Assembly (NCBI GenBank): GCA_910579655.1
Contig: CAJTVE010000069.1
Location: forward strand, 1-14,615
Reading direction: 5' to 3'
Origin: an uncultured Allobaculum sp.
GTDB taxonomy: Bacteria > Bacillota_I > Bacilli_A > Erysipelotrichales > Erysipelotrichaceae
Length of the DNA stretch: 14,615 nt
Part shown: positions 5,900-12,644 of the stretch, one piece after another
Layout of the letters: every line of letters begins with the position of its first letter
How positions within the stretch are numbered: the first letter of the stretch is position 1
Notes under the pieces: model-generated
The model's database searches: none
Told to the model about the DNA's origin: nothing
What the model saw: the letters and a program-made list of their open reading frames with translations, nothing else
Made by a program: the position numbers and the translations under genes

Positions 5900-7864
5900 A
5901 TGGATTACAACCAGATCGCCAAAGACATCATTCAGGATGTGGGCGGCAAAGAAAACATCATCTCAGCGGTTCATTGTGCAACAAGACTTCGTCTGAGACT
6001 GCGCGACTATAACAAAGTCGATGAACCAAAACTGACCGACGTTGACCAGGTCAAGGGCGTGTTCCTGGCTAACGATCAGTACCAGATCATTCTTGGATCT
6101 GGAACCGTAAATCTTGTTACGGATGAAGTTCTCAAAGAAACCGGCCTAGGTGCCGGAGCTGCTGCTCCAGCCGAAGAATCCAATGCTCAAAAAGGCAACC
6201 CCGTAATGCGGTTTGTCAAAGTGCTGTCGGATATCTTCGTTCCCATCATCCCAGCGATCGTAGCGGGTGGTCTTTTAATGGGTCTCAACAACGTACTGAC
6301 CGCATCCGGTCTGTTCATCCCCGGAAAATCGCTGATCGAAATCATGCCAGAATTTGCTGGACTGGCTTCCTTCATCAACTTATGTGCCAATGCTCCATTT
6401 ACCTTCCTGCCGGTTCTGATCGGTATCTCCGCAACAAAGAAATTTGGCGGCAACCCTTATCTTGGTGCTGCCATGGGTATGATCATGGTTCATCCGGATC
6501 TGCTCAATGCTTACTCCCTTGCAACTGCCGAAACCGTTCCAAGCTGGAACTGGTTTGGTCTTGAAGTGCAGTCCATCGGCTATCAGGGAACTGTTCTTCC
6601 CGTTCTGGTTGTTTCCTGGATCCTGGCGACCATCGAAAAGAAACTGCATAAGATCACGCCAAGCTGGTTAGACAACCTGACCACTCCATTGCTCTCGATC
6701 CTGGTGACGGCAGTTCTGACCTTCCTGTTTGTCGGTCCAATCATGCGTACAGCAGGTGACTGGCTGGCTTATGGTCTGTCCTGGATCTATTCCACACTTG
6801 GCTTTGTTGGCGGCGCTATCTTCGGTCTGTTGTATGCTCCAATTACCATCACAGGTATGCACCACTCCTTTACCGCAATTGAAACGCAGTTAATCGCTGC
6901 TGCTGAAACCACTGGCGGATCCTTCATCTTCCCTACTGCTTCGATGAACAACGTAGCTCAGGGTGCTGCCGTCCTTGCGGTTTTAATGACAACGAAAAAT
7001 GACAAACTGAAATCCATCTGCTCAGCTTCCGGTATTTCCGCGCTGCTAGGAATTACGGAACCAGCCATGTTTGGTGTCACCCTGAAACTGAAATATCCGT
7101 TCTATGCTGCAATCATCGGTTCCGCTGTTGGTTCGGCATGGATTGCTGCAACGCACACGCTTGCACTGGCAATGGGCGCTGCGGGGCTTCCTGGCTTTAT
7201 CTCGATCGCTCCACAGTCCTGGGGCAACTTCTTTATCGGTATTGCCTTATCCATGGCTGTATCCTTTGGCTTAACCTGGTATTTCATGAAAAAACATCCA
7301 GAAGGCGCTGACGAAAAGTCATCTGGCAAAAAAGGCTTCTCCTTCAAGAAAAACAATAAGAAAGAAACAAAAGAAGAAACATCCGCTGCTCCAACAAACG
7401 CAACTGTAGATTCTGATGACAAACGTGCGATTCACGCCCCATTCAACGGTACTGTAAAACCTGTATCCGAATGCAAAGATGGTGTCTTCGCTTCCAAAGC
7501 CATGGGGGATGGCATTGTGATGACTCCAGAAGATGGCAATCTTTACTCTCCAGTGGATGGTGAAATCATGCTGATCTTCCCAACGAAACATGCGATTGGT
7601 CTGAAATCCGACGATGGAACCGAACTGTTAATCCACGTTGGCATGGACACTGTAAACCTGGAAGGCAAACCATTCACCACAATGGTCAACCAGGGGGACA
7701 AAATCAAAGCTGGCCAGCTCTTGTTAAAAGTCGACCTGAAAGCCATTCAGGATGCCGGCCTGTCCATTGAAACACCAGTTGTCATCACCAACGCTAAACC
7801 ATTTACGATGGTCAAAGAAGGACCTGTCAAAGCTGGCGAAACCGTCGTAACGATTTCTGAATAA
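5900..7864 (+). CDS. scrA: Sucrose-specific PTS transporter EIIBCA
   Basis: This membrane protein of 654 residues imports a sugar, here most likely sucrose, while phosphorylating it to sucrose-6-phosphate. Three PTS domains are visible in order. EIIB spans about 1-85 with the phospho-cysteine Cys26 in AVHCATRLRL. EIIC spans about 95-480 with many hydrophobic segments and the ITGMHHSF loop. EIIA spans 507-654 with His564 and the phosphorylated His579 in LLIHVGMDTV. A Lys/Glu-rich linker joins C to A. The start at 5900 is chosen because AAGGAG lies just before it and the protein then opens MDYNQIA, as in streptococcal ScrA. A longer frame from 5810 would begin inside the promoter. The substrate is inferred from the neighbouring scrB, scrK and scrR; a beta-glucoside specificity is the alternative. 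Boxes for ScrR and CcpA precede it. Confidence 0.93.
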   Translation: MDYNQIAKDIIQDVGGKENIISAVHCATRLRLRLRDYNKVDEPKLTDVDQVKGVFLANDQYQIILGSGTVNLVTDEVLKETGLGAGAAAPAEESNAQKGNPVMRFVKVLSDIFVPIIPAIVAGGLLMGLNNVLTASGLFIPGKSLIEIMPEFAGLASFINLCANAPFTFLPVLIGISATKKFGGNPYLGAAMGMIMVHPDLLNAYSLATAETVPSWNWFGLEVQSIGYQGTVLPVLVVSWILATIEKKLHKITPSWLDNLTTPLLSILVTAVLTFLFVGPIMRTAGDWLAYGLSWIYSTLGFVGGAIFGLLYAPITITGMHHSFTAIETQLIAAAETTGGSFIFPTASMNNVAQGAAVLAVLMTTKNDKLKSICSASGISALLGITEPAMFGVTLKLKYPFYAAIIGSAVGSAWIAATHTLALAMGAAGLPGFISIAPQSWGNFFIGIALSMAVSFGLTWYFMKKHPEGADEKSSGKKGFSFKKNNKKETKEETSAAPTNATVDSDDKRAIHAPFNGTVKPVSECKDGVFASKAMGDGIVMTPEDGNLYSPVDGEIMLIFPTKHAIGLKSDDGTELLIHVGMDTVNLEGKPFTTMVNQGDKIKAGQLLLKVDLKAIQDAGLSIETPVVITNAKPFTMVKEGPVKAGETVVTISE

Positions 7865-7873
7865 AAAGAGTCC

Positions 7874-7907
7874 GAAATTCAGAAGACTCGGAAATTCAGA
7901 AGACTCA
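7874..7907 (+). repeat. Tandem 17-bp repeat after scrA
   Basis: GAAATTCAGAAGACTC followed by G or A occurs twice head to tail just after the scrA stop. GAGTC before the first copy can pair with GACTC in either copy. It looks like a local duplication in the 3' untranslated region. Confidence 0.6.
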
Positions 7908-7932
7908 GGATTTTAAAAATCCACAAAAACAT

Positions 7933-7957
7933 GAAGATAAACGATAAATTTATCTTC
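7933..7957 (+). terminator. Weak hairpin downstream of scrA
   Basis: GAAGATAAA (7933-7941) and TTTATCTTC (7949-7957) form a perfect 9-pair, AU-rich stem with a 7-base loop, followed by TCTCTT rather than a clean T run. It may end or stabilise the scrA message. Confidence 0.35.
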
Positions 7958-7988
7958 TCTTGCAAACTCCCCATGTATTACTCGATAC

Positions 7989-8038
7989 AATAAGGAAAAC
8001 GACCCTCTCTTTGTCTCTCACCGGCCGGATTCCTTATT
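7989..8038. repeat. Inverted repeat AATAAGGAA/TTCCTTATT
   Basis: Perfect 9-base arms at 7989-7997 and 8030-8038 enclose 32 bases that include the palindrome CCGGCCGG (8021-8028). The function is unknown. With the terminator-like fold after it, this could be the first stem of a small transcript. Confidence 0.35.
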
Positions 8039-8059
8039 CATTCAAAGATTCCCCCGCCT

Positions 8060-8132
8060 GACAGCAGTTGATGGTCGGTCCCTTTCTTCCCCTGTTGATT
8101 TTCAAGGACCGTATCTTCTGCTGTCTTTTTTT
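8060..8132 (+). terminator. Branched terminator between scrA and the IscB element
   Basis: GACAGCAG (8060-8067) pairs perfectly with CTGCTGTC (8118-8125), followed at once by seven T. Inside lies a second perfect stem, CGGTCC (8076-8081) with GGACCG (8106-8111). The outer stem plus T run is a terminator layout, although the 50-base interior is longer than usual. It could be the scrA terminator or the 3' end of a small RNA. Confidence 0.5.
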
Positions 8133-8196
8133 CAAAAAGCAAAATCAATACCAGCACTTTTCTTATCCAATAGAAACGAGGAAACCGTGTCAATGA

Positions 8197-8229
8197 CCCC
8201 ACCCAAACTGCCTTGCAATTTGGATGGGG
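8197..8229 (+). repeat. Left-end palindrome of the IscB element
   Basis: CCCCACCCAAACTGC and GCAATTTGGATGGGG form a 15-base imperfect palindrome with a 3-base loop. Bases 8199-8229 match 9871-9901 at 28 of 31 positions. It touches the first stem of the omega RNA, sharing bases 8228-8229 with it. Confidence 0.75.
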
Positions 8230-8510
8230 CTTGAAATAAGAAGCTTTCATGCATCTGTTTCAAGCCTGATTGACTAGCCTGAGTCTTAACTGACTACGTT
8301 ATTTGAGAACCGACCTTTCACAGGTCTAAACAGGCACTCCGGAACGTTCAGCCTAATTCCGGATTCTGCGGATCTGCATTAACCAGCGCTGAGGCCAGGT
8401 GCAGTGTATAGATCAACAAACCTCTTATAACATTGGCGAAGGCTGATGCTTTACACACTTCAAAGGATGCTTTTTGTCCCAAGAAGATTTATTACCCTGG
8501 AGGTAAAACT
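8228..8510 (+). ncRNA. Omega RNA (HEARO RNA) of IscB
   Basis: This non-coding stretch lies directly before iscB, where omega RNAs are encoded, and ends at the iscB ribosome binding site as in other systems. Stems visible by eye are GGCTTGAAA/TTTCAAGCC (8228-8236 with 8258-8266), GCCTG/CAGGC (8277-8281 with 8331-8335) enclosing GACCT/AGGTC (8312-8316 with 8322-8326), and TCCGGAA/TTCCGGA (8338-8344 with 8357-8363). CTGCA/TGCAG near 8374-8404 is a further candidate. The order of stems and phrases such as GCCTGAG and GGCCAGG resemble the published OgeuIscB omega RNA as I remember it. The RNA binds IscB, and a guide of about 16 nt at its 5' end directs it to DNA. The guide would be the bases just before the scaffold. 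Exact ends are not determined. Confidence 0.75.
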
Positions 8511-9887
8511 ATGGTTTATGTATTAGATATCGATGGCAAACCTTTAATGCCAACCGAAAGGCATGGCAAGGTGCGCCGCCTTTTAAAAGAAAGAAAAGCT
8601 AAAGTGGTAAAGAAAACTCCCTTTACCATCCAGCTTTTATACAACTCAACAAGATATACCCAGCCTGTCACTCTTGGAGTAGACGCTGGTTCCAAACACA
8701 TTGGTCTTAGTGCTTCAACCGAGACAAAAGAACTTCTTGCCTGGGATGTCCAGTGCAGAACAGATATCACTGAGCTGATCTCCACCAGAAGAGAAGCACG
8801 GCGGGCAAGAAGAAACCGCAAGACAAGATACCGAGCGCCCAGGTTTAAAAACCGAGACAAGTCTAAACAAAGTCAGGTTCAGACTGAACAAAAAGATGCT
8901 CAGTCTAGGCAAAAAGATACTCAGTCTAAGCAGAAAGATATTCAGTCTAAACAAAAAGGATGGCTCGCCCCGTCTGTTGAGCATAAAATCGATACGCATC
9001 TTAACCGGATTGCGGCAGTTCAGAAAATTCTGCCCGTAACAAAGATCGTGGTGGAAACAGCCTCCTTTGATACGCAGAAATTAAAGAATCCTGATATCAG
9101 CGGTATTGAATACCAGCAGGGGGAACAGGCAGGTTTCTGGAATGTTCGTGAATACGTCCTGTGTCGCGATAATCACGAATGCCAGCACTGTCATGGCCAG
9201 ACAAAAGATCCAATCCTGAATGTTCATCACATTGAAAGTCGGAAGACTGGCGGAAACTCACCTTCCAACCTGATTACGTTATGTGAAACCTGTCATAAGG
9301 AATACCACGCCAAAATCAAGGCTGGAGAAATTAAAGGACCAAAGGATTTCAAGCTTCCTGAACGGGCTGAGTCTTATCGGGATGCCGCCTTCATGGGCAT
9401 TATGCGCAACACCCTGCTAGAGCGGTTAAAAAAAGCCAATCCCAAGATCGAAGTGGTCAATACCTATGGCTATCTGACAAAGAACAAAAGGATCGAGCTT
9501 GGACTGGCTAAAGAACACTATAACGATGCTTATTGCATCGCAGGCAACTTGAACGCTAAACCATTAGAACAATGCCTGTATCTTAAAAAGATCCGAAGAC
9601 ATAACCGTCAGATTCATAAATTCAATTTCAGCAAAGGACATGTACGCAAGAGCAACCAGGCTCCACATCTGGTTGGCGGCTTCTGTCTTTTTGATAAAGT
9701 CCTGTACAAAGGACAGAAATGTTTTATTACTGGACGCAGAGCGACTGGATACTTTGTTTTGAAAACCATTTTTGGAGAAACAATCCATAAATCTGCCTCA
9801 ATGAGGAAACTGACTCTTCTGGAAAGAGCAGATGGATACATCAAAGAAACGGAGGTGCGGCAATTCCTCGCCACCCAAATTGCATAG
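8511..9887 (+). CDS. iscB: IscB RNA-guided DNA endonuclease
   Basis: IscB (458 residues) is the transposon-encoded nuclease from which Cas9 is thought to descend. With an omega RNA it cuts both strands of a guided DNA target and helps its element persist. Domains in order: PLMP domain (1-45, DGKPLMP), RuvC-I (GVDAG, Asp58), arginine-rich bridge helix (92-115), RuvC-II (VVETASF, Glu182), HNH (218-266, with CxxC at 224-227, His239/His240, Asn253 and CxxCH at 258-262) and RuvC-III (KEHYND, His336 and Asp339). All expected catalytic residues are present, so it should be active. ATG 8511 is chosen because GGAGGT lies before it and the PLMP domain starts there. The 26 codons upstream in the same frame are omega RNA. 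Odd features are an insert of about 34 residues after the bridge helix (116-149) with heptad repeats, and a stop codon inside the right-end hairpin. Confidence 0.95.
   Translation: MVYVLDIDGKPLMPTERHGKVRRLLKERKAKVVKKTPFTIQLLYNSTRYTQPVTLGVDAGSKHIGLSASTETKELLAWDVQCRTDITELISTRREARRARRNRKTRYRAPRFKNRDKSKQSQVQTEQKDAQSRQKDTQSKQKDIQSKQKGWLAPSVEHKIDTHLNRIAAVQKILPVTKIVVETASFDTQKLKNPDISGIEYQQGEQAGFWNVREYVLCRDNHECQHCHGQTKDPILNVHHIESRKTGGNSPSNLITLCETCHKEYHAKIKAGEIKGPKDFKLPERAESYRDAAFMGIMRNTLLERLKKANPKIEVVNTYGYLTKNKRIELGLAKEHYNDAYCIAGNLNAKPLEQCLYLKKIRRHNRQIHKFNFSKGHVRKSNQAPHLVGGFCLFDKVLYKGQKCFITGRRATGYFVLKTIFGETIHKSASMRKLTLLERADGYIKETEVRQFLATQIA
8880..8963 (+). repeat. Four tandem 21-bp repeats inside iscB
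   Basis: Units start at 8880, 8901, 8922 and 8943 and encode QTEQKDA, QSRQKDT, QSKQKDI and QSKQKGW (residues 124-151). The copies differ at a few bases, so the expansion is not brand new. The period is a multiple of three and keeps the frame. In IscB proteins I know, the bridge helix region runs almost directly into the WLPPS-like segment (here WLAPS, 151-155). Confidence 0.9.
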
Positions 9888-9901
9888 CAATTTGGATGGG
9901 G
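9871..9901 (+). repeat. Right-end palindrome of the IscB element
   Basis: CCACCCAAATTGC and GCAATTTGGATGG form an imperfect hairpin with loop ATA. It overlaps the last codons and the TAG stop of iscB (9885-9887). It matches the left-end palindrome at 28 of 31 bases, including an unbroken 15 (GCAATTTGGATGGGG). Such a hairpin near the right end is typical of IS200/IS605 elements. Confidence 0.75.
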
Positions 9902-9917
9902 TATCCTTGCCTATCAT

Positions 9918-11369
9918 ATGAACAAAATACGCGAAGAATTTAACCGCCCCCAAAGTCAGGAAGCCAGAACGGCCGTCAAGCAGGATCCAAACCGCCTGAC
10001 TTATCATCTGATGCCGCCTGTTGGCTGGCTCAATGACCCAAATGGTCTTTGCCAGTACAATGGTCTGTACCATATTTTCTACCAATACACCCCAGGAAAT
10101 CCGACCGGGGCCGATCATCGCGGCTGGGGCCATTACACCACGAAAGATTTCATCCACTACCAGGAAGAAAACGATCCTTTTGTTCCGGACAGTGAAGCGG
10201 ATGGAAAAGGTTCGTACTCGGGCAGCGCACTGATCGATGAAAAAGGTAAGCTGCATTTCTTCTACACAGGTAACAACAAGCTTGTTGGCGACTATGACTA
10301 CATCAACAATGGCCGGATTCATTGGGTTGTCCACAGCGAAAGCCCAGATGGCTTTACCTTTAGTCCTAAAGAAGTCCTGCTCAAAAACAAAGACTATCCA
10401 GACTCCCTTTCCTGCCATGTCCGCGATCCGAAAATCATGAAACACGATGGCCAATACTACATGGTTTTAGGTGCCCGCACCAAAAACAGCCATGGCCAGG
10501 TGGAAGTCTTCGTCTCTAAAGATCTGAAAGACTGGAAACACATCTCCACCATCCGTCCCGAAAAAGAATTTGGCTATATGTGGGAATGCCCGGATCTCTT
10601 TGAACTTGATGGCAAAACAATTCTCATGACCTGCCCACAAGGGGTAGCGCAGGACGGAATTCTGTACGAAAATATTTATCAGAATGGATGGTTTGAAGTG
10701 AATGGATCGCTTGACCATGACCAGCGCGTTTCAAATTTCAAAGAATTTGATAACGGCTTTGATTTCTATGCCCCGCAGAGTTTCCAGGATGAAAAAGGCC
10801 GTCGGATTCTGATTGGCTGGATGGGAATTCCCGATGCGGATTACACCAACCCGACAGTTGAAGCCAACTGGCAGCACGCTTTAACTCTGCCCCGTCAGCT
10901 GCATTTTAAAAATGATCGAATTTACCAGTTCCCGATTGAAGAAATCTTCAATCTGCATGGCGAAAAGATGGATATCGATTTAGCTGCCGATACCTGCCTG
11001 ACCATGCCAGAACGTACAGTTCATCTGAACTTGCATCCCAAGGCCGATTGCTGGACGATCACTTTACGAAAGGATTGCACGTTATCGTATGCCAATGGCC
11101 TGTTTACCATGGATCTGAAATCCAGCGGATCTGGCCGCAGCAGCCGTCATCTTGCGATCGATAAGGTTGAAAGCCTGGATATCTTCTCAGACACCTCCAG
11201 CCTGGAAATCTTTATCAACCATGGCCAGCACGCTCTGACCACCCGGATTTACGATGCGCCAGAAGATCTGAGCCTTTGCACCAGCGCTCCATTAAACGGA
11301 ACACTCTGGACCATGAATGCCTTTGAAATTAAAGAAAATCTGGAAAAAAGCGATCCAACGATCGTCTGA
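9918..11369 (+). CDS. scrB: Sucrose-6-phosphate hydrolase, GH32
   Basis: This cytoplasmic glycoside hydrolase family 32 enzyme (483 residues, normal length) splits sucrose-6-phosphate from ScrA into glucose-6-phosphate and fructose. The catalytic residues are in place: nucleophile Asp40 in WLNDPNG (37-43), Asp170 in the RDP motif (169-171) and acid/base Glu223 in WECPD (222-226). The FYTGN segment (115-119) is also typical. The five-bladed propeller part is followed by a C-terminal beta-sandwich from about 350. No signal peptide is present, fitting an intracellular enzyme. No Shine-Dalgarno sequence lies before ATG 9918. The gene is in the same frame as iscB, with the iscB stop only 30 bases upstream, so it may be translated by coupling. 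The inserted element probably removed the native leader. The start could lie a little further in, but the motif spacing fits this ATG. Confidence 0.94.
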   Translation: MNKIREEFNRPQSQEARTAVKQDPNRLTYHLMPPVGWLNDPNGLCQYNGLYHIFYQYTPGNPTGADHRGWGHYTTKDFIHYQEENDPFVPDSEADGKGSYSGSALIDEKGKLHFFYTGNNKLVGDYDYINNGRIHWVVHSESPDGFTFSPKEVLLKNKDYPDSLSCHVRDPKIMKHDGQYYMVLGARTKNSHGQVEVFVSKDLKDWKHISTIRPEKEFGYMWECPDLFELDGKTILMTCPQGVAQDGILYENIYQNGWFEVNGSLDHDQRVSNFKEFDNGFDFYAPQSFQDEKGRRILIGWMGIPDADYTNPTVEANWQHALTLPRQLHFKNDRIYQFPIEEIFNLHGEKMDIDLAADTCLTMPERTVHLNLHPKADCWTITLRKDCTLSYANGLFTMDLKSSGSGRSSRHLAIDKVESLDIFSDTSSLEIFINHGQHALTTRIYDAPEDLSLCTSAPLNGTLWTMNAFEIKENLEKSDPTIV

Positions 11370-11385
11370 CTTCACCACCCCAATC

Positions 11386-11414
11386 TGTACAATCTAAAAA
11401 ACTGCTCAGGCAGT
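11386..11414 (+). promoter_or_regulatory. Possible weak promoter and hairpin before scrK
   Basis: CTGTACAATC (11386-11395) contains a -10-like TACAAT at 11388-11393 but no good -35. The same phrase recurs before scrR (12470-12479). ACTGC-TCAG-GCAGT (11401-11414) is a 5-pair hairpin ahead of the ribosome binding site. The 61-base gap between scrB and scrK may simply be transcribed through. Confidence 0.25.
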
Positions 11415-11430
11415 GTAGGAGAAAGAAAAT

Positions 11431-12396
11431 ATGAGAACTGATGTTACTGCTTTTGGAGAAATCCTGATCGATTTTACCTTTGATGGCGTCAATGAAGGTG
11501 GCGCCGCCCTGTTTGCCCAGCACCCGGGCGGCGCGCCCGCAAACGTGTGTGTTGGGGTGAAGCGCTTAGGCGGAACGAGCGCTTTTATCGGTAAAACCGG
11601 TGAAGACATGCACGGTACGATGTTAAAGGGTGTCCTGGATGCTGAAGGGATTGATGTCTCCAACCTCGTTCAGGATGGTGACTTCTTTACAACCCTGGCC
11701 TTTGTCAGCGTCGGACCAGATGGAGAAAGAGAATTCTCTTTCTCCCGCAAGCCAGGCGCGGATACCCAGATGACATTTGAAGAAATGGATACAGACCTGA
11801 TCGCCAACTCCAAGATCTTTCATGTTGGCTCCTTATCTTTAACCGACGAACCTGCCCGCAGCGCGACCCTTAAAGCAATCGAACTGGCTAAAGACAATGG
11901 TGTCATCATTTCCTATGACCCAAATTACCGTGCTTCGTTATGGAACAGCGAAGAAGAGGCGATCAAACAGATGCGCTCCTTAGTTCCTTATGCGGACATT
12001 ATGAAGATTTCCGATGAAGAAACTACCCTGCTTTCCGGTCATGAAGATCCAAAAGAAGCTGCTGAAATTCTGCTGAGCCAGGGACCTAAAATTGTTGCGG
12101 TTACCTTAGGAAGCCATGGGGCTTTAGTAGCCAGTCAAGAAGGCACCCGCGTTGTCGATGGCTTTAAATCCGAAGTTGCCGATACCAACGGGGCCGGCGA
12201 CTCCTTCTGGGCAGCCATGCTCACCCAGGCTGCTCATGCAGACAAACCACTCGAAGAAATCGATCTGGATACCCTGGAATCCTTCTTGCGCTTTGCCAAT
12301 GCGACGGCTGCTTTGACTGTTCGCAAACATGGGGCGATTCCGGCCATGCCAACCAAAGAAGAGGTTGATGCTTTTCTGGCAGAAGTCGATGCATAA
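11431..12396 (+). CDS. scrK: Fructokinase, PfkB (ribokinase) family
   Basis: This 321-residue cytoplasmic kinase of the PfkB family phosphorylates the fructose released by ScrB, using ATP, to fructose-6-phosphate. The N-terminal signature GGAPANVCVGVKRLGG (33-48) and the C-terminal signature DTNGAGDSF (251-259), with catalytic base Asp257 and its anion-hole glycines, are both complete. The opening VTAFGEILIDF is typical of bacterial fructokinases. A ribosome binding site AGGAG lies at 11417-11421. Position after scrB in the sucrose operon supports fructose as substrate over other sugars accepted by this family. It probably shares a transcript with scrB and iscB. Confidence 0.93.
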   Translation: MRTDVTAFGEILIDFTFDGVNEGGAALFAQHPGGAPANVCVGVKRLGGTSAFIGKTGEDMHGTMLKGVLDAEGIDVSNLVQDGDFFTTLAFVSVGPDGEREFSFSRKPGADTQMTFEEMDTDLIANSKIFHVGSLSLTDEPARSATLKAIELAKDNGVIISYDPNYRASLWNSEEEAIKQMRSLVPYADIMKISDEETTLLSGHEDPKEAAEILLSQGPKIVAVTLGSHGALVASQEGTRVVDGFKSEVADTNGAGDSFWAAMLTQAAHADKPLEEIDLDTLESFLRFANATAALTVRKHGAIPAMPTKEEVDAFLAEVDA

Positions 12397-12600
12397 CCCC
12401 CCAGAAACCGGATTGAATCGATAAAATTGAGTGAAAACAGATTTGGAATCTCTGAACTCCGGATTTTCCTGTACAATCCAAATTGAATCGACGATGAACA
12501 AGGAACCAGAAAGGACAGCAGCCCTGATCTGTTGGATCTGTCTGAATGGCCATTTTCCTGTTTTCACCAAAAGTCTTGAATTTTAAGATCCAGATCCTTG
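12397..12600 (+). promoter_or_regulatory. scrR leader region
   Basis: This 200-base gap contains AAACCGGATT (12405-12414), close to the ScrR boxes, and TACAAT (12472-12477), a -10 candidate with no good -35. GGATCTG near 12534-12540 can pair with CAGATCC (12591-12597). A 30-codon frame from ATG 12494 lacks a ribosome binding site. The leader runs straight into a strong terminator, so it may be an attenuator, but I recognise no known riboswitch or T-box motif. Confidence 0.35.
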
Positions 12601-12626
12601 AGCCGAATCCGCGATTCGGCTTTTTT
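12601..12626 (+). terminator. Strong intrinsic terminator just before scrR
   Basis: AGCCGAATC and GATTCGGCT form a perfect 9-pair stem with loop CGC, ending in six T. It stands 18 bases before the scrR start codon and only a few before its ribosome binding site. It should end most scrBK transcripts, yet leaves no room for a separate scrR promoter after it. Confidence 0.85.
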
Positions 12627-12644
12627 CAGAAAGGCGGTATTTGG

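Larger units (their letters stand above)
8197..9906 (+). mobile_element. IS200/IS605-type element carrying omega RNA and iscB, without transposase
   Basis: The unit holds a structured non-coding RNA followed directly by iscB and has a palindromic hairpin at each end, as IS200/IS605 elements do. There is no tnpA within it, so it would need a transposase acting in trans. ATGA stands immediately before the left palindrome (8193-8196); as I recall, HEARO elements insert after ATGA or GTGA. The right limit is inferred to lie a few bases after the right hairpin. An alternative left limit is 8228, where the RNA scaffold begins. The element separates scrA from scrB. Confidence 0.75.

Noticed and set aside
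8038..8250. Minus-strand open frame of 70 codons between scrA and the omega RNA
   Set aside because: It runs through the terminator-like fold and the left palindrome of the IscB element, without a ribosome binding site.
8433..8510. Longer N-terminus of IscB from 8433
   Set aside because: These codons lie in the omega RNA region and encode nothing like an IscB. The PLMP domain begins at ATG 8511, which has GGAGGT before it.
8880..8963. The 21-bp repeats as a CRISPR-like array
   Set aside because: The units are directly adjacent with no spacers, keep the reading frame and encode heptads within iscB.
8511..9887. The nuclease as TnpB, Cas9 or a plain HNH homing enzyme
   Set aside because: It has the PLMP domain, three RuvC parts, a bridge helix and an HNH inserted between RuvC-II and RuvC-III at under 500 residues. 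TnpB has no HNH, and Cas9 is far larger and has a recognition lobe.
12494..12586. Leader peptide of 30 codons before scrR
   Set aside because: There is no ribosome binding site and no run of a single regulatory codon. It was kept only as a remark in the leader entry.
12546..12644. Longer N-terminus of ScrR from ATG 12546
   Set aside because: It would include a strong terminator hairpin within the gene, and the LacI helix-turn-helix starts directly at ATG 12645, which has its own ribosome binding site.
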